From positions 1-21,524 of the forward strand of contig VGRU01000038.1 of the NCBI GenBank assembly GCA_016875255.1: 21,524 bases of DNA. The letters are read 5' to 3'. The position numbers and the translations under genes are program-made. Shown here one piece after another: positions 15,065 to 21,524 of the stretch; positions within the stretch are counted from its first letter, which is position 1, and each line of letters begins with the position of its first letter. The stretch is from Deltaproteobacteria bacterium (lineage in GTDB: Bacteria; Desulfobacterota; BSN033; UBA1163). The notes under the pieces were generated by a model. It saw nothing but the letters and a program-made list of their open reading frames with translations. It was not told where the DNA came from and did no database searches.

Positions 15065-16747
15065 ATGTCTCGAGGCAATCTACTCATCTCTGCGATCTTA
15101 TGGTCTGTGGTAGCCCTCTTTGTCATCTATCCGCTCTCCTTCTTGGTCATTGAAAGTTTTAAAATAGCAGGCACCGATCGATATGGACTTCAAAATTACA
15201 TCGACTTCTTTAAGGACCCCTATTATCTAAAAACCTTTGGCAACACGCTTCTCCTTGGGGTGCTGGTGCTCGCTACCACCACACTGGTTGGGTTGCCGCT
15301 GGCTTATATTCTCGCAAGGTATCGGCTGAGGGGGAAGGTTCTATTTACGGCCCTCATCCTTCTGCCCATTGTATTGCCCGCTTATGCCGGAGCCTTTGCT
15401 CTCATCGTCTTTTTCGGAAAGATGGGGACCGTGAATCTCCTCCTGATGGATTGGGGCGTGGTTAGCAAACCGATTAACTTCGTCTTCGGACTGCATGGCC
15501 TCGTCTTCATTCAATCGCTCCACCTTCTTCCCTTTATTGTGCTCAGCCTCTCGGCAGGCTTTACCAACATCGACCCGTCCCTGGAGGAAGCGGCCGAGGT
15601 GGAGGGGGCGGGTGGGTTCAAAAGGTTTTTAACCGTCACCCTGCCGCTCACCAGCCCGAATTATTTAGCCGGCGCGGTCATTGTCTTCCTGTGGCCCTTC
15701 ACGGATTGGCTCACACCCTTGATCTTCGGGCAGGTCGATTTTCTTCCCTCCATCTCCTACATCAACATCGCCTACCATTTTACGGATATGCACCGCAAAT
15801 ATATGGGCATTGTGTCCGTAGTTGTTTCGTCGGTCGTCTGTGTAGGCATCTTTTTGGTTTCGAAGGTATGGGTGGAAAGAAAGAAATATACCGCCCTCTC
15901 AAAAGGCACAACCCTGGAGGGGAGAATTATCGACCCCGGGATATTAACCAAAGTGAGCGCTTATGTTTACATGTTCTTCATTGCTATTCTTGTGTTGCTC
16001 ATTCCCGTCGTCCTGGGATTGTCCGCTTTTTCAAGGAGATGGGTTTTACAGCCTTTTCCATCTTACTGGACACTCGATAATTTCAGGCTCATCTTCCTTG
16101 AAACCCCACTCTTGCTAAAAAATTCATTTCTTTTTAGCGGGGTTGCGCTCTTTTTAGGAGTGGCCTTCGGGCTGCCGGCCGCCTATCTGATCACCCGAAC
16201 CAAAGTGCCAGGGAAAAATACGCTTGACTTTGTGATCACTCTGATGCTCGCCTTTCCGGGGATCGCCGTTGGCGTCAGCTACTTGCTTGCCTTCTGGGAA
16301 GGGATTCCAATCGCCACGCACTGGATCATCATGCCCCTGTCTCTTTTTGTGAGGCGACTTCCATATTTTTTGAGAATGGCTCATGCCTCCTACCTCCAGC
16401 TCGATGTCTCTCTGGAGGAGGCGTCGGAGATTTCTGGCGCAAGCAAATTCAGAACGTTCTTCAATATTTCGTTGCCATTGTTGCTCAAGGGCGTTTTCGT
16501 TGGCCTGGTCATGTTCTTCATCATGGCCTTTCAGGAGATCTCAACGGCCATCTTCCTCTATCGAGGGGGATGGGAGACGTTGCCCATCGGCGTCTATCTG
16601 AACTGGCACAGGGGGATGGAGTTTGGAATCGCCGGAGCCATGGCTTTCCTCATGATCGTGATTATCTTCATCCTCCTGCTGATCGTAGCGCGCATAGGCG
16701 GAGGGATACTTGGAGCGGCGTGGGGTTCATCAGGGGGGAGGTATTAG
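15065..16747 (+). CDS. ABC importer permease, two permease domains in one chain
   Basis: A 560-residue inner-membrane protein carrying two permease units, as in FbpB/ThiP-type importers. The first unit has its EAA loop at E174-E-A-A-E-V-E-G-A-G, the second at E451-E-A-S-E-I-S-G-A-S; these contact the ATPase. About twelve hydrophobic segments are visible, six per half, with a short hydrophilic linker near residues 270-290. The two halves form the full transport channel, so no second permease gene is needed. The ATG at 15065 follows GAAGGAAG. The stop codon at 16745-16747 directly abuts the ATG of the ATPase gene, indicating translational coupling. Confidence 0.93.
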   Translation: MSRGNLLISAILWSVVALFVIYPLSFLVIESFKIAGTDRYGLQNYIDFFKDPYYLKTFGNTLLLGVLVLATTTLVGLPLAYILARYRLRGKVLFTALILLPIVLPAYAGAFALIVFFGKMGTVNLLLMDWGVVSKPINFVFGLHGLVFIQSLHLLPFIVLSLSAGFTNIDPSLEEAAEVEGAGGFKRFLTVTLPLTSPNYLAGAVIVFLWPFTDWLTPLIFGQVDFLPSISYINIAYHFTDMHRKYMGIVSVVVSSVVCVGIFLVSKVWVERKKYTALSKGTTLEGRIIDPGILTKVSAYVYMFFIAILVLLIPVVLGLSAFSRRWVLQPFPSYWTLDNFRLIFLETPLLLKNSFLFSGVALFLGVAFGLPAAYLITRTKVPGKNTLDFVITLMLAFPGIAVGVSYLLAFWEGIPIATHWIIMPLSLFVRRLPYFLRMAHASYLQLDVSLEEASEISGASKFRTFFNISLPLLLKGVFVGLVMFFIMAFQEISTAIFLYRGGWETLPIGVYLNWHRGMEFGIAGAMAFLMIVIIFILLLIVARIGGGILGAAWGSSGGRY

Positions 16748-17830
16748 ATGGCTTTCATCAAGATTGAGAATCTTTTAAAAAAATTCGGCAACATGGTGGC
16801 GGTCAACCATATCTACCTGGAAATACAAAAAGGGGAGATGTTAACCCTTCTCGGACCGAGCGGATGCGGCAAGACCACCACCCTGCGTTGCATCGCAGGC
16901 CTGGAGAAGCCCGATGACGGAGATGTTCTCATCGATGGTCAGCCGATGTTTTCTCAAGGGTTTGTTCCTCCCTCACAGCGGGAGATTGGAATGGTATTTC
17001 AAAACTATGCGGTCTGGCCCCACCTGAGGGTGTTTGATAATGTCGCTTACGGGCTGAAGATCCAGAAATTTCCCAGGCACGTGATCAAGGAGAAGGTGAT
17101 GGAAGCGCTGGAATCCGTGGGGCTGACGGGCCTGGGGAGGAGGTATCCCGGGCAACTGAGCGGCGGCCAGCAACAACGGGTTGCCCTTGCCAGAGCCCTT
17201 GTGAGGAATCCGAAAGTCCTGTTGTTAGACGAGCCGCTGAGCAATCTCGATGCCAAGCTCAGGGAGAGGATGCGGTTTGAAATCAAGAGCCTCGTGAGAC
17301 GGATGCATATGACCTCAGTCTATGTCACCCACGACCAGGCGGAGGCCATGGTCATGTCCGACCGCATTGCGGTGATGGAGGCGGGAAACATCGTGCAGGT
17401 CGGTGTTCCGGAGGAAATCTATAAGAAGCCCGCGAACCGTTTTGTGGCCGATTTCATCGGGACGACAAATTTCATCCCGGGGGAGATTGCGGAAGTTCCC
17501 AAGGGCAGAGAACTGGTTTACATTCAAACCGAGTTTGGCGAGAAGATGCTCTGCAGGGTATTTGACTCCGAGACGGCCGTACCGAACCAGAAAGTTTACA
17601 TCTCCATCCGTCCTGAAGACGTGGAGGTATTCACCAAACCACCGGATGGACGGGACAATCTTTTCAAAGGTATCATCCAGCATCGAGCCTATCTCGGCAA
17701 CTTCCTGAACTTTTTTGTGAATGTGGACAGCACCATGATCAGAGTCCAGGTCGCTTATGACGTGAGGCAGAAGGAAGGAGAGGAACTTTTCCTGTTTTTG
17801 GATCCGGAGAAGTGCATTGCTCTGACTTAA
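16748..17830 (+). CDS. ABC importer ATPase (FbpC/PotA type)
   Basis: The ATP-hydrolysing subunit, 360 residues. Walker A GPSGCGKTT is at 36-44, the Q-loop is in VFQNYAVWPHL, the signature LSGGQQQR begins at 137, Walker B VLLLDEP begins at 157 and the switch histidine is H195 (VYVTHDQAEA). The last 120 residues form the TOBE-type regulatory domain seen in iron, polyamine and sugar importer ATPases (FIGTTNFIPGEI, ISIRPEDVEVF, FKGIIQHRAYLGNF). The start codon touches the permease stop, with GGGAGG inside the permease gene. It is the last gene of the operon; repeats and a possible terminator follow. Confidence 0.95.
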   Translation: MAFIKIENLLKKFGNMVAVNHIYLEIQKGEMLTLLGPSGCGKTTTLRCIAGLEKPDDGDVLIDGQPMFSQGFVPPSQREIGMVFQNYAVWPHLRVFDNVAYGLKIQKFPRHVIKEKVMEALESVGLTGLGRRYPGQLSGGQQQRVALARALVRNPKVLLLDEPLSNLDAKLRERMRFEIKSLVRRMHMTSVYVTHDQAEAMVMSDRIAVMEAGNIVQVGVPEEIYKKPANRFVADFIGTTNFIPGEIAEVPKGRELVYIQTEFGEKMLCRVFDSETAVPNQKVYISIRPEDVEVFTKPPDGRDNLFKGIIQHRAYLGNFLNFFVNVDSTMIRVQVAYDVRQKEGEELFLFLDPEKCIALT

Positions 17831-17912
17831 CCCGGTCTCCCGATCCGGTTGCGGCGCGCCGGCCTTAAACCTCTTTCCTCGCCCCGCCGAAGGTTCCTCA
17901 CCGTCTCAAGAG

Positions 17913-17934
17913 GGCGGGGTTAGAAAACCCCGCC
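17913..17934. repeat. GGCGGGGTT palindromic repeat
   Basis: GGCGGGGTT and AACCCCGCC pair perfectly around an AGAA loop and are followed by TAT. The same unit style (AGGCGGG...CCCGCCTAT) occurs in the composite at 13311-13378, so this is a dispersed family. It lies 80 bases after the ATPase stop. Confidence 0.7.
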
Positions 17935-17958
17935 TATGGACTCATGCCATCCATGAGA

Positions 17959-17998
17959 GGGAATGAGTCCCCTACCGCCGAAGGATTCCCATTTTTTT
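17959..17998 (+). terminator. Possible terminator before lacI
   Basis: GGGAAT (17959-17964) pairs with ATTCCC (17985-17990), followed by ATTTTTTTAC. The stem is only 6 bp with a 20-base loop that can form little else, so it is a weak candidate for ending the importer operon. A second small hairpin, CTCAT...ATGAG, lies just before it at 17941-17957. Confidence 0.4.
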
Positions 17999-18008
17999 AC
18001 TTTTTCCC

Positions 18009-18050
18009 TTGACAAGGGGAGAAGTTCCCTATATGATGTAAACGCTTTCA
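18009..18050 (+). promoter_or_regulatory. LacI promoter with overlapping consensus LacI-family operator
   Basis: TTGACA (18009-18014) and TATGAT (18032-18037) are 17 bases apart, a near-perfect sigma70 promoter. Overlapping the end of the -10 element is TGTAAACGCTTTCA (18037-18050), which fits the LacI/CcpA-family operator pattern TGWAARCGYTTWCA at every position. A repressor bound here would block transcription start, so the regulator and the sugar-uptake genes after it are very likely autoregulated. Confidence 0.85.
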
Positions 18051-18063
18051 TTTAGGAGAGACC

Positions 18064-19092
18064 TTGGCTACCATTTTCGATGTGGCCCGAAGGGCAGATG
18101 TGTCCGTTGCCACTGTCTCAAGGGTGATCAATCACCCGGGAAAGGTGACGGAGAAGACGAGACAGAAGGTGAATACGGCCATGGAGGCCTGCGGTTATGT
18201 CTACAATGCGCTCGCCATGGGGCTGTCAACCAAGAGGTCGCGTACCATCGGGATCGTTATCCCCAATATTATTAATCCCATTTTTTCGGAATCCACACGG
18301 GGAATTCAGGATTATGCTTCAGAAAAAGGCTACCATGTAATCCTGGTGAATACGGATTATCTCTATGAAAAAGAAAAACGATTGGTCAACCTGTTGAGGG
18401 AGAAACAGGTGGAAGGACTGGTTCTTACCACCAACAAGCCGGGGGGGGAAGTCGTCCATGGTCTAATAAAGGATGAGTTCCCTTTCGTTTTGATCTACAG
18501 TCACTCGAAACACCCCGGGGTCGCTTTTGTCGGTGTGGATAATATTCAAGGAGGGTTTCGGGCCACGGAATTATTGATCAGCTTGAAGCACCGGAGAATC
18601 GGGATGATCGCCCTCGATTTTTCCCTGTCCGACCGAAGTTATCAACGCTGGCTGGGGTACAGGCGTTCTCTAAAAAAAAATGGCCTTCCTTATGATCCGG
18701 GCCTGGTGGTCCAGACCGAATATGCTTTTGAAAAGGGGGAGAAGGCTGTTGAATTATTGATGGGTCTCCCGCATCCTCCCACAGCCATCTTCTGTTCAAA
18801 TGATATTTTGGCCCTCGGAGCGATGAAAGGCTTCAAAGAGATAGGAAAGAGGATTCCGGAAGAAATCTCGATTGTTGGATTCGATGATATCGCCTTTTCT
18901 AAATTTGTGGCTCCACCCCTGACTTCCATTCACCAGCCTGCTTACGAGATGGGCTGGAAAGCTACGGAGATTCTTTTCGAACTGTTGTCAAAGATTCCGG
19001 TTCAAGCTTCGAGACACCGGATCCTCTTGGACACGGAACTGGCCGTTCGTCAATCCTGTGCGCCTTTTTCTAAAAAAAAGGTTAAAAATTGA
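18064..19092 (+). CDS. LacI-family transcriptional regulator
   Basis: A 342-residue repressor. The N-terminal helix-turn-helix reads TIFDVARRADVSVATVSRVI with the hinge-side HPGKVTEKTRQKV. The C-terminal part is a sugar-binding-protein fold (IGIVIPNIINPIFSE, VGVDNIQGGFRATELLI, IFCSNDILALGAMKGF, ISIVGFDDIAFSKFVAPPLTS). The effector is probably a sugar or sugar phosphate from the neighbouring uptake system, but the ligand cannot be read. Translation starts at TTG (18064), with AGGAGAG 4 bases upstream; the next residues MATIFDVA are the standard opening. A rare start codon limits repressor level. The next gene begins 4 bases after the stop. Confidence 0.95.
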   Translation: MATIFDVARRADVSVATVSRVINHPGKVTEKTRQKVNTAMEACGYVYNALAMGLSTKRSRTIGIVIPNIINPIFSESTRGIQDYASEKGYHVILVNTDYLYEKEKRLVNLLREKQVEGLVLTTNKPGGEVVHGLIKDEFPFVLIYSHSKHPGVAFVGVDNIQGGFRATELLISLKHRRIGMIALDFSLSDRSYQRWLGYRRSLKKNGLPYDPGLVVQTEYAFEKGEKAVELLMGLPHPPTAIFCSNDILALGAMKGFKEIGKRIPEEISIVGFDDIAFSKFVAPPLTSIHQPAYEMGWKATEILFELLSKIPVQASRHRILLDTELAVRQSCAPFSKKKVKN

Positions 19093-19096
19093 TCCG

Positions 19097-19909
19097 ATGA
19101 AGGTTGGAGTTTCCACCCTGATCCTTTCCCATCGTTCCATCACAGAGGCAACCAAGATCCTCGTTGACCTTGGGTTTCGAATCGTTGAACTCTTCTGTGA
19201 TTCGCCTACTTTCCACCCCGACCGTTTGAGGGACGAGGAAATCGATCTCCTGCTCGATTGGAAGGAAACATACGGATTGACCTATTATCTTCACGCTCCC
19301 ATAGAAGGTCTCAACCCTGCGGATAGCCATCCCCGTGTCACCTCGGAAACCCTTCGCCTCTATCAACGCTCCGTAGAGATTTCTCAACGATTGTCCTGCT
19401 CAGGGGTTGTTCTCCATCCCGGTCATCTCACTCGTCCGGATGCCTCCCGGGAGGAAGGGATTCGGAATTCGATTCGGTTGATCCAATCGGTCCTGGAGAC
19501 CGGAGAAGGAAAGGGAGGACTTTTTCTCATAGAGAATATTGGGATGAAAGATGCGACGCTCTTTCGCCGGGTCCCTGATTTTTCGGATTTCATTCATTTT
19601 TTTTCTTCCGAGCAGGTCAAGGGATTGATCGATGTCGGTCATGCCGCACTCCAGGGATTTGATCTCATCGAGACGGCCCATTGCCTGGGGGAACGACTTG
19701 TTCATCTCCATCTGCACGATAACTCCGGAACGGAGGACGGGCATCTCCCGCTTGGAAGAGGCGTGGTCAAGATCAAAGAATTTCTCGACGCACTGAAGAA
19801 GCGACAGTGGAAGGGCACGGGGATCATCGAGATTTATGGGGGAGAGGATTTTCGGAGAGGCTTGAAGGAGTCTGTTCAATTTCTGGACTTCGTTTCTACC
19901 GGACGATAG
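19097..19909 (+). CDS. Sugar phosphate isomerase/epimerase, AP-endonuclease-2 TIM barrel
   Basis: A 270-residue TIM-barrel protein of the xylose-isomerase-like family. Candidate metal ligands sit at the strand ends: H in VVLHPGHL, E in FLIENIG, D and H in LIDVGHA, H in VHLHLHDN and E in GIIEIYGG. Members isomerise or epimerise sugars or cleave AP sites; beside a LacI gene and a sugar importer, a sugar role is more likely. The substrate is unknown. I chose the ATG at 19097, 4 bases after the lacI stop, which fits translational coupling; a GTG at 19058 inside lacI would add 13 residues with no family support. Confidence 0.87.
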   Translation: MKVGVSTLILSHRSITEATKILVDLGFRIVELFCDSPTFHPDRLRDEEIDLLLDWKETYGLTYYLHAPIEGLNPADSHPRVTSETLRLYQRSVEISQRLSCSGVVLHPGHLTRPDASREEGIRNSIRLIQSVLETGEGKGGLFLIENIGMKDATLFRRVPDFSDFIHFFSSEQVKGLIDVGHAALQGFDLIETAHCLGERLVHLHLHDNSGTEDGHLPLGRGVVKIKEFLDALKKRQWKGTGIIEIYGGEDFRRGLKESVQFLDFVSTGR

Positions 19910-20021
19910 AGAACGCGACCCGAAATCGGACAATCCGACCGTCCACGGGAGAAAGGAGGAGAGAAAAAAGTCTGTGAGGGGGGGCGATCCCCGGAATCAA
20001 AAATAATTCAGGAGGTGTCCT

Positions 20022-21302
20022 ATGCGTAAGATCATTTTACTTGTCACCGTTTTCTTTTTTATCACAGGCCTCTTGAGCACCTCTGAAATCTGGGCTCAAA
20101 AGGAGAAGAGCAAACCGAAGTTGCTTCGGCTCACCTTCTATTACCCTGTGGGAGTGGCTGGCCCCCTGGCAAGGGTGATCGGAGAGATGACAGACAAGTT
20201 TAACAAGGAGCATGAGGGCCGGATTGAGGTCGTTCCGGTCTATTCGGGGGATTATGATCCGACCATGCAGAAGGTTCAGACCGCTATTATGGCAGGGAAC
20301 CCGCCGGATATCTTTATGGTGGAAATTTCCGAGCTCCCCACGCTATTGGCGATGGATGCGGTTCTTTCCCTGGATGATTATGTCAAGAAGATGGGGAAGG
20401 AATACTGGGAGGATTTTTTCGCTCCGTTCCGGGAGAATGCGGTCATCGGCGGGAAGGTCTATGGCATTCCCTTCCAGCGGTCCACCCCTGTCCTTTACTG
20501 GAACAAGGAGGTCTTCAAGGCCGCCGGACTGGACCCGGAGAAGCCGCCGAAAACCTGGGACGAGTTGAAGGACTATGCAACCAAATTGACCGTTAAAGAT
20601 AAACAGTGGGGCGTGACCATCTCCGGAGGCTGGAATGACTGGCTCTTTGAGGCCTTTGTGAGACAGAACGGAAGCTTTCTCATCAGCCCGGACGGATTGA
20701 AGGCAAATTTCGACTCAAAGGAAGCCATCGAGGCCCTCGATTTCTGGGTTGAGTTAAAACACCGCCTCAAGGTGGGGCCTCCCCACAGCACCTGGGGTTC
20801 CACCCCGCCCGATTTCGTGGGGGGAAGGACGGCCCTGCTTTACCATTCCACGGGCATTCTCACCTTCCTGAAGCGATCGGCCAAATTTGAATTTGGGGTT
20901 ACCTTTATGCCGCAGAAGAAGACCTTCGGGGCGGCGGTTGGAGGAGCCAACCTGATGATCGCCAAGAAGATTCCGAAGGAGCGGCAGGAGGCGGCCTGGA
21001 AATATATCGAATGGATGTCGAATGTGAAGAATACGGCCGAGTGGAGCGCGGCCTCCGGCTATGTGGCGGTGAGGCAGAGCGCTTATGACGACCCGGTGAT
21101 GAAAGAGCATGTGGGCAAAAATCCAGAGTACCTGGTCGCCAGGGATCAATTGAAGTTCGCCCACGGAAAGATGATGGCCAAGAATTTTCAGAAGGTCAGG
21201 GAGATCCTGAAGAGGCAGTTAGACGATTCGGCGGCAGGAAAGATCGCTCCTGCGGAAGCCATGAAGATCGCTCAGAAAGAGATCCAGGCAGTGATCAAAT
21301 AA
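20022..21302 (+). CDS. ABC importer sugar-binding protein (family 1, UgpB/MalE-like)
   Basis: A secreted binding protein of 426 residues. The signal peptide is MRKIILLVTVFFFITGLL with a likely cut after IWA before QKEKSKPK; there is no lipobox cysteine, so it is free in the periplasm. The mature part is a family 1 carbohydrate-binding protein: FNKEHEGRIEVVPVYSGDY, AIMAGNPPDIFMVEISELP, YGIPFQRSTPVLYWNKEVFKAAGLDP with KTWDELKDYA, then GRTALLYHSTGILTFL and AVGGANLMIAKKIPKERQEAAWKYIEWM. The pattern fits UgpB-like proteins for glycerol-phosphate or disaccharides. AGGAGGT lies upstream of the ATG. A hairpin and a MalF-type permease gene follow. Codon composition matches the rest of the cluster. Confidence 0.93.
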   Translation: MRKIILLVTVFFFITGLLSTSEIWAQKEKSKPKLLRLTFYYPVGVAGPLARVIGEMTDKFNKEHEGRIEVVPVYSGDYDPTMQKVQTAIMAGNPPDIFMVEISELPTLLAMDAVLSLDDYVKKMGKEYWEDFFAPFRENAVIGGKVYGIPFQRSTPVLYWNKEVFKAAGLDPEKPPKTWDELKDYATKLTVKDKQWGVTISGGWNDWLFEAFVRQNGSFLISPDGLKANFDSKEAIEALDFWVELKHRLKVGPPHSTWGSTPPDFVGGRTALLYHSTGILTFLKRSAKFEFGVTFMPQKKTFGAAVGGANLMIAKKIPKERQEAAWKYIEWMSNVKNTAEWSAASGYVAVRQSAYDDPVMKEHVGKNPEYLVARDQLKFAHGKMMAKNFQKVREILKRQLDDSAAGKIAPAEAMKIAQKEIQAVIK

Positions 21303-21309
21303 TCCTTGT

Positions 21310-21343
21310 TCAGGGAAGGGAAGAAGCCTCTTCCCTTCCCTGA
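21310..21343 (+). promoter_or_regulatory. Strong hairpin between sugar-binding-protein and permease genes
   Basis: CAGGGAAGGGAAGA and TCTTCCCTTCCCTG pair perfectly over 14 bp around an AGCC loop, with one more T-A pair outside. No T-run follows. It lies just after the stop codon, 22 bases before the permease ATG. As in the first importer, this is the expected place for an mRNA-stabilising hairpin that favours binding-protein production. Confidence 0.72.
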
Positions 21344-21364
21344 GGTGGATATGGAAAGTCCGAT

Positions 21365-21524
21365 ATGAAACGTATCTTTCGTCTGACCACGTATGGGTAT
21401 CTTCTTCCCGGCCTTTTTTTCATGGGGATATTCACTTTTATCCCGATCCTTATGTCGGCCTACCTCTCCCTGTTCAAATGGAATGTCAACAACCCAGAGC
21501 CCAGTTTTACATGGTTTTCAAATT
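21365..21524 (+). CDS. Sugar ABC permease, MalF/UgpA type, N-terminal fragment
   Basis: The first 53 codons before the window ends: MKRIFRLTTYGYLLPGLFFM and then GIFTFIPILMSAYLSLFKWN. A short basic start, one long membrane segment and the SAYLSLFKWN exit are the normal beginning of MalF/UgpA/LacF permeases. It follows the binding-protein gene in the same direction. The second permease and any ATPase must lie beyond the edge. The ribosome site is weak (GGAAAG, 7 bases upstream). Confidence 0.85.
   Translation, partial: MKRIFRLTTYGYLLPGLFFMGIFTFIPILMSAYLSLFKWNVNNPEPSFTWFSN

Overview
The window looks like a chromosomal piece of a Gram-negative bacterium rich in short palindromic repeats, most like the uncultured deltaproteobacterial (Desulfobacterota-type) genomes. 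That guess rests on gene style and repeat families, not on a marker gene. There are no rRNA or tRNA genes. All functional calls are by eye.

Region 1 (1-6147, minus strand) is a molybdenum cofactor (Moco) operon read right to left. It starts with a sigma70-type promoter (6119-6147) and a Moco riboswitch with its own intrinsic terminator (about 5952-6100). Then come moeA, a moeA fused to a periplasmic-binding-protein-like domain, moaA, moaC, a MOSC-domain protein and the first codons of a mogA/moaB gene that leaves the window. Together these cover GTP cyclisation (MoaA, MoaC), adenylylation (MogA/MoaB) and metal insertion (MoeA). No MoaD, MoaE or MoeB is seen here. Palindromic repeats sit in most of the gaps between genes.

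Region 2 (6150-9570) is a patchwork. It holds structured repeats, a B12-binding-type radical SAM enzyme, a frameshifted 3' remnant of deoC, and a GSU2403-type nucleotidyltransferase-fold gene that ends 6 bases before the deoC remnant resumes. That gene is preceded by a perfect 12-bp inverted repeat.

Region 3 (9569-12357, minus strand) is a peroxide-response pair: a PerR/Fur-type repressor with its own promoter and operator, followed by a GC-rich catalase-peroxidase gene, katG.

Region 4 (12360-13620) has almost no intact genes. It contains a gene split by a 133-bp MITE-like element with a 6-bp target duplication, and a composite of about 360 bp with many hairpins and IS200/IS605-like ends.

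Region 5 (13450-17830, plus strand) is a complete ABC importer of the iron(III)/thiamine/phosphonate type: binding protein, two-in-one permease and ATPase. Region 6 (18009-21524, plus strand) is a LacI-controlled carbohydrate uptake cluster: LacI repressor with a consensus operator in its own promoter, a TIM-barrel sugar isomerase/epimerase, a sugar-binding protein and the start of a MalF-type permease. In both importers a very strong hairpin lies between the binding-protein gene and the permease gene.
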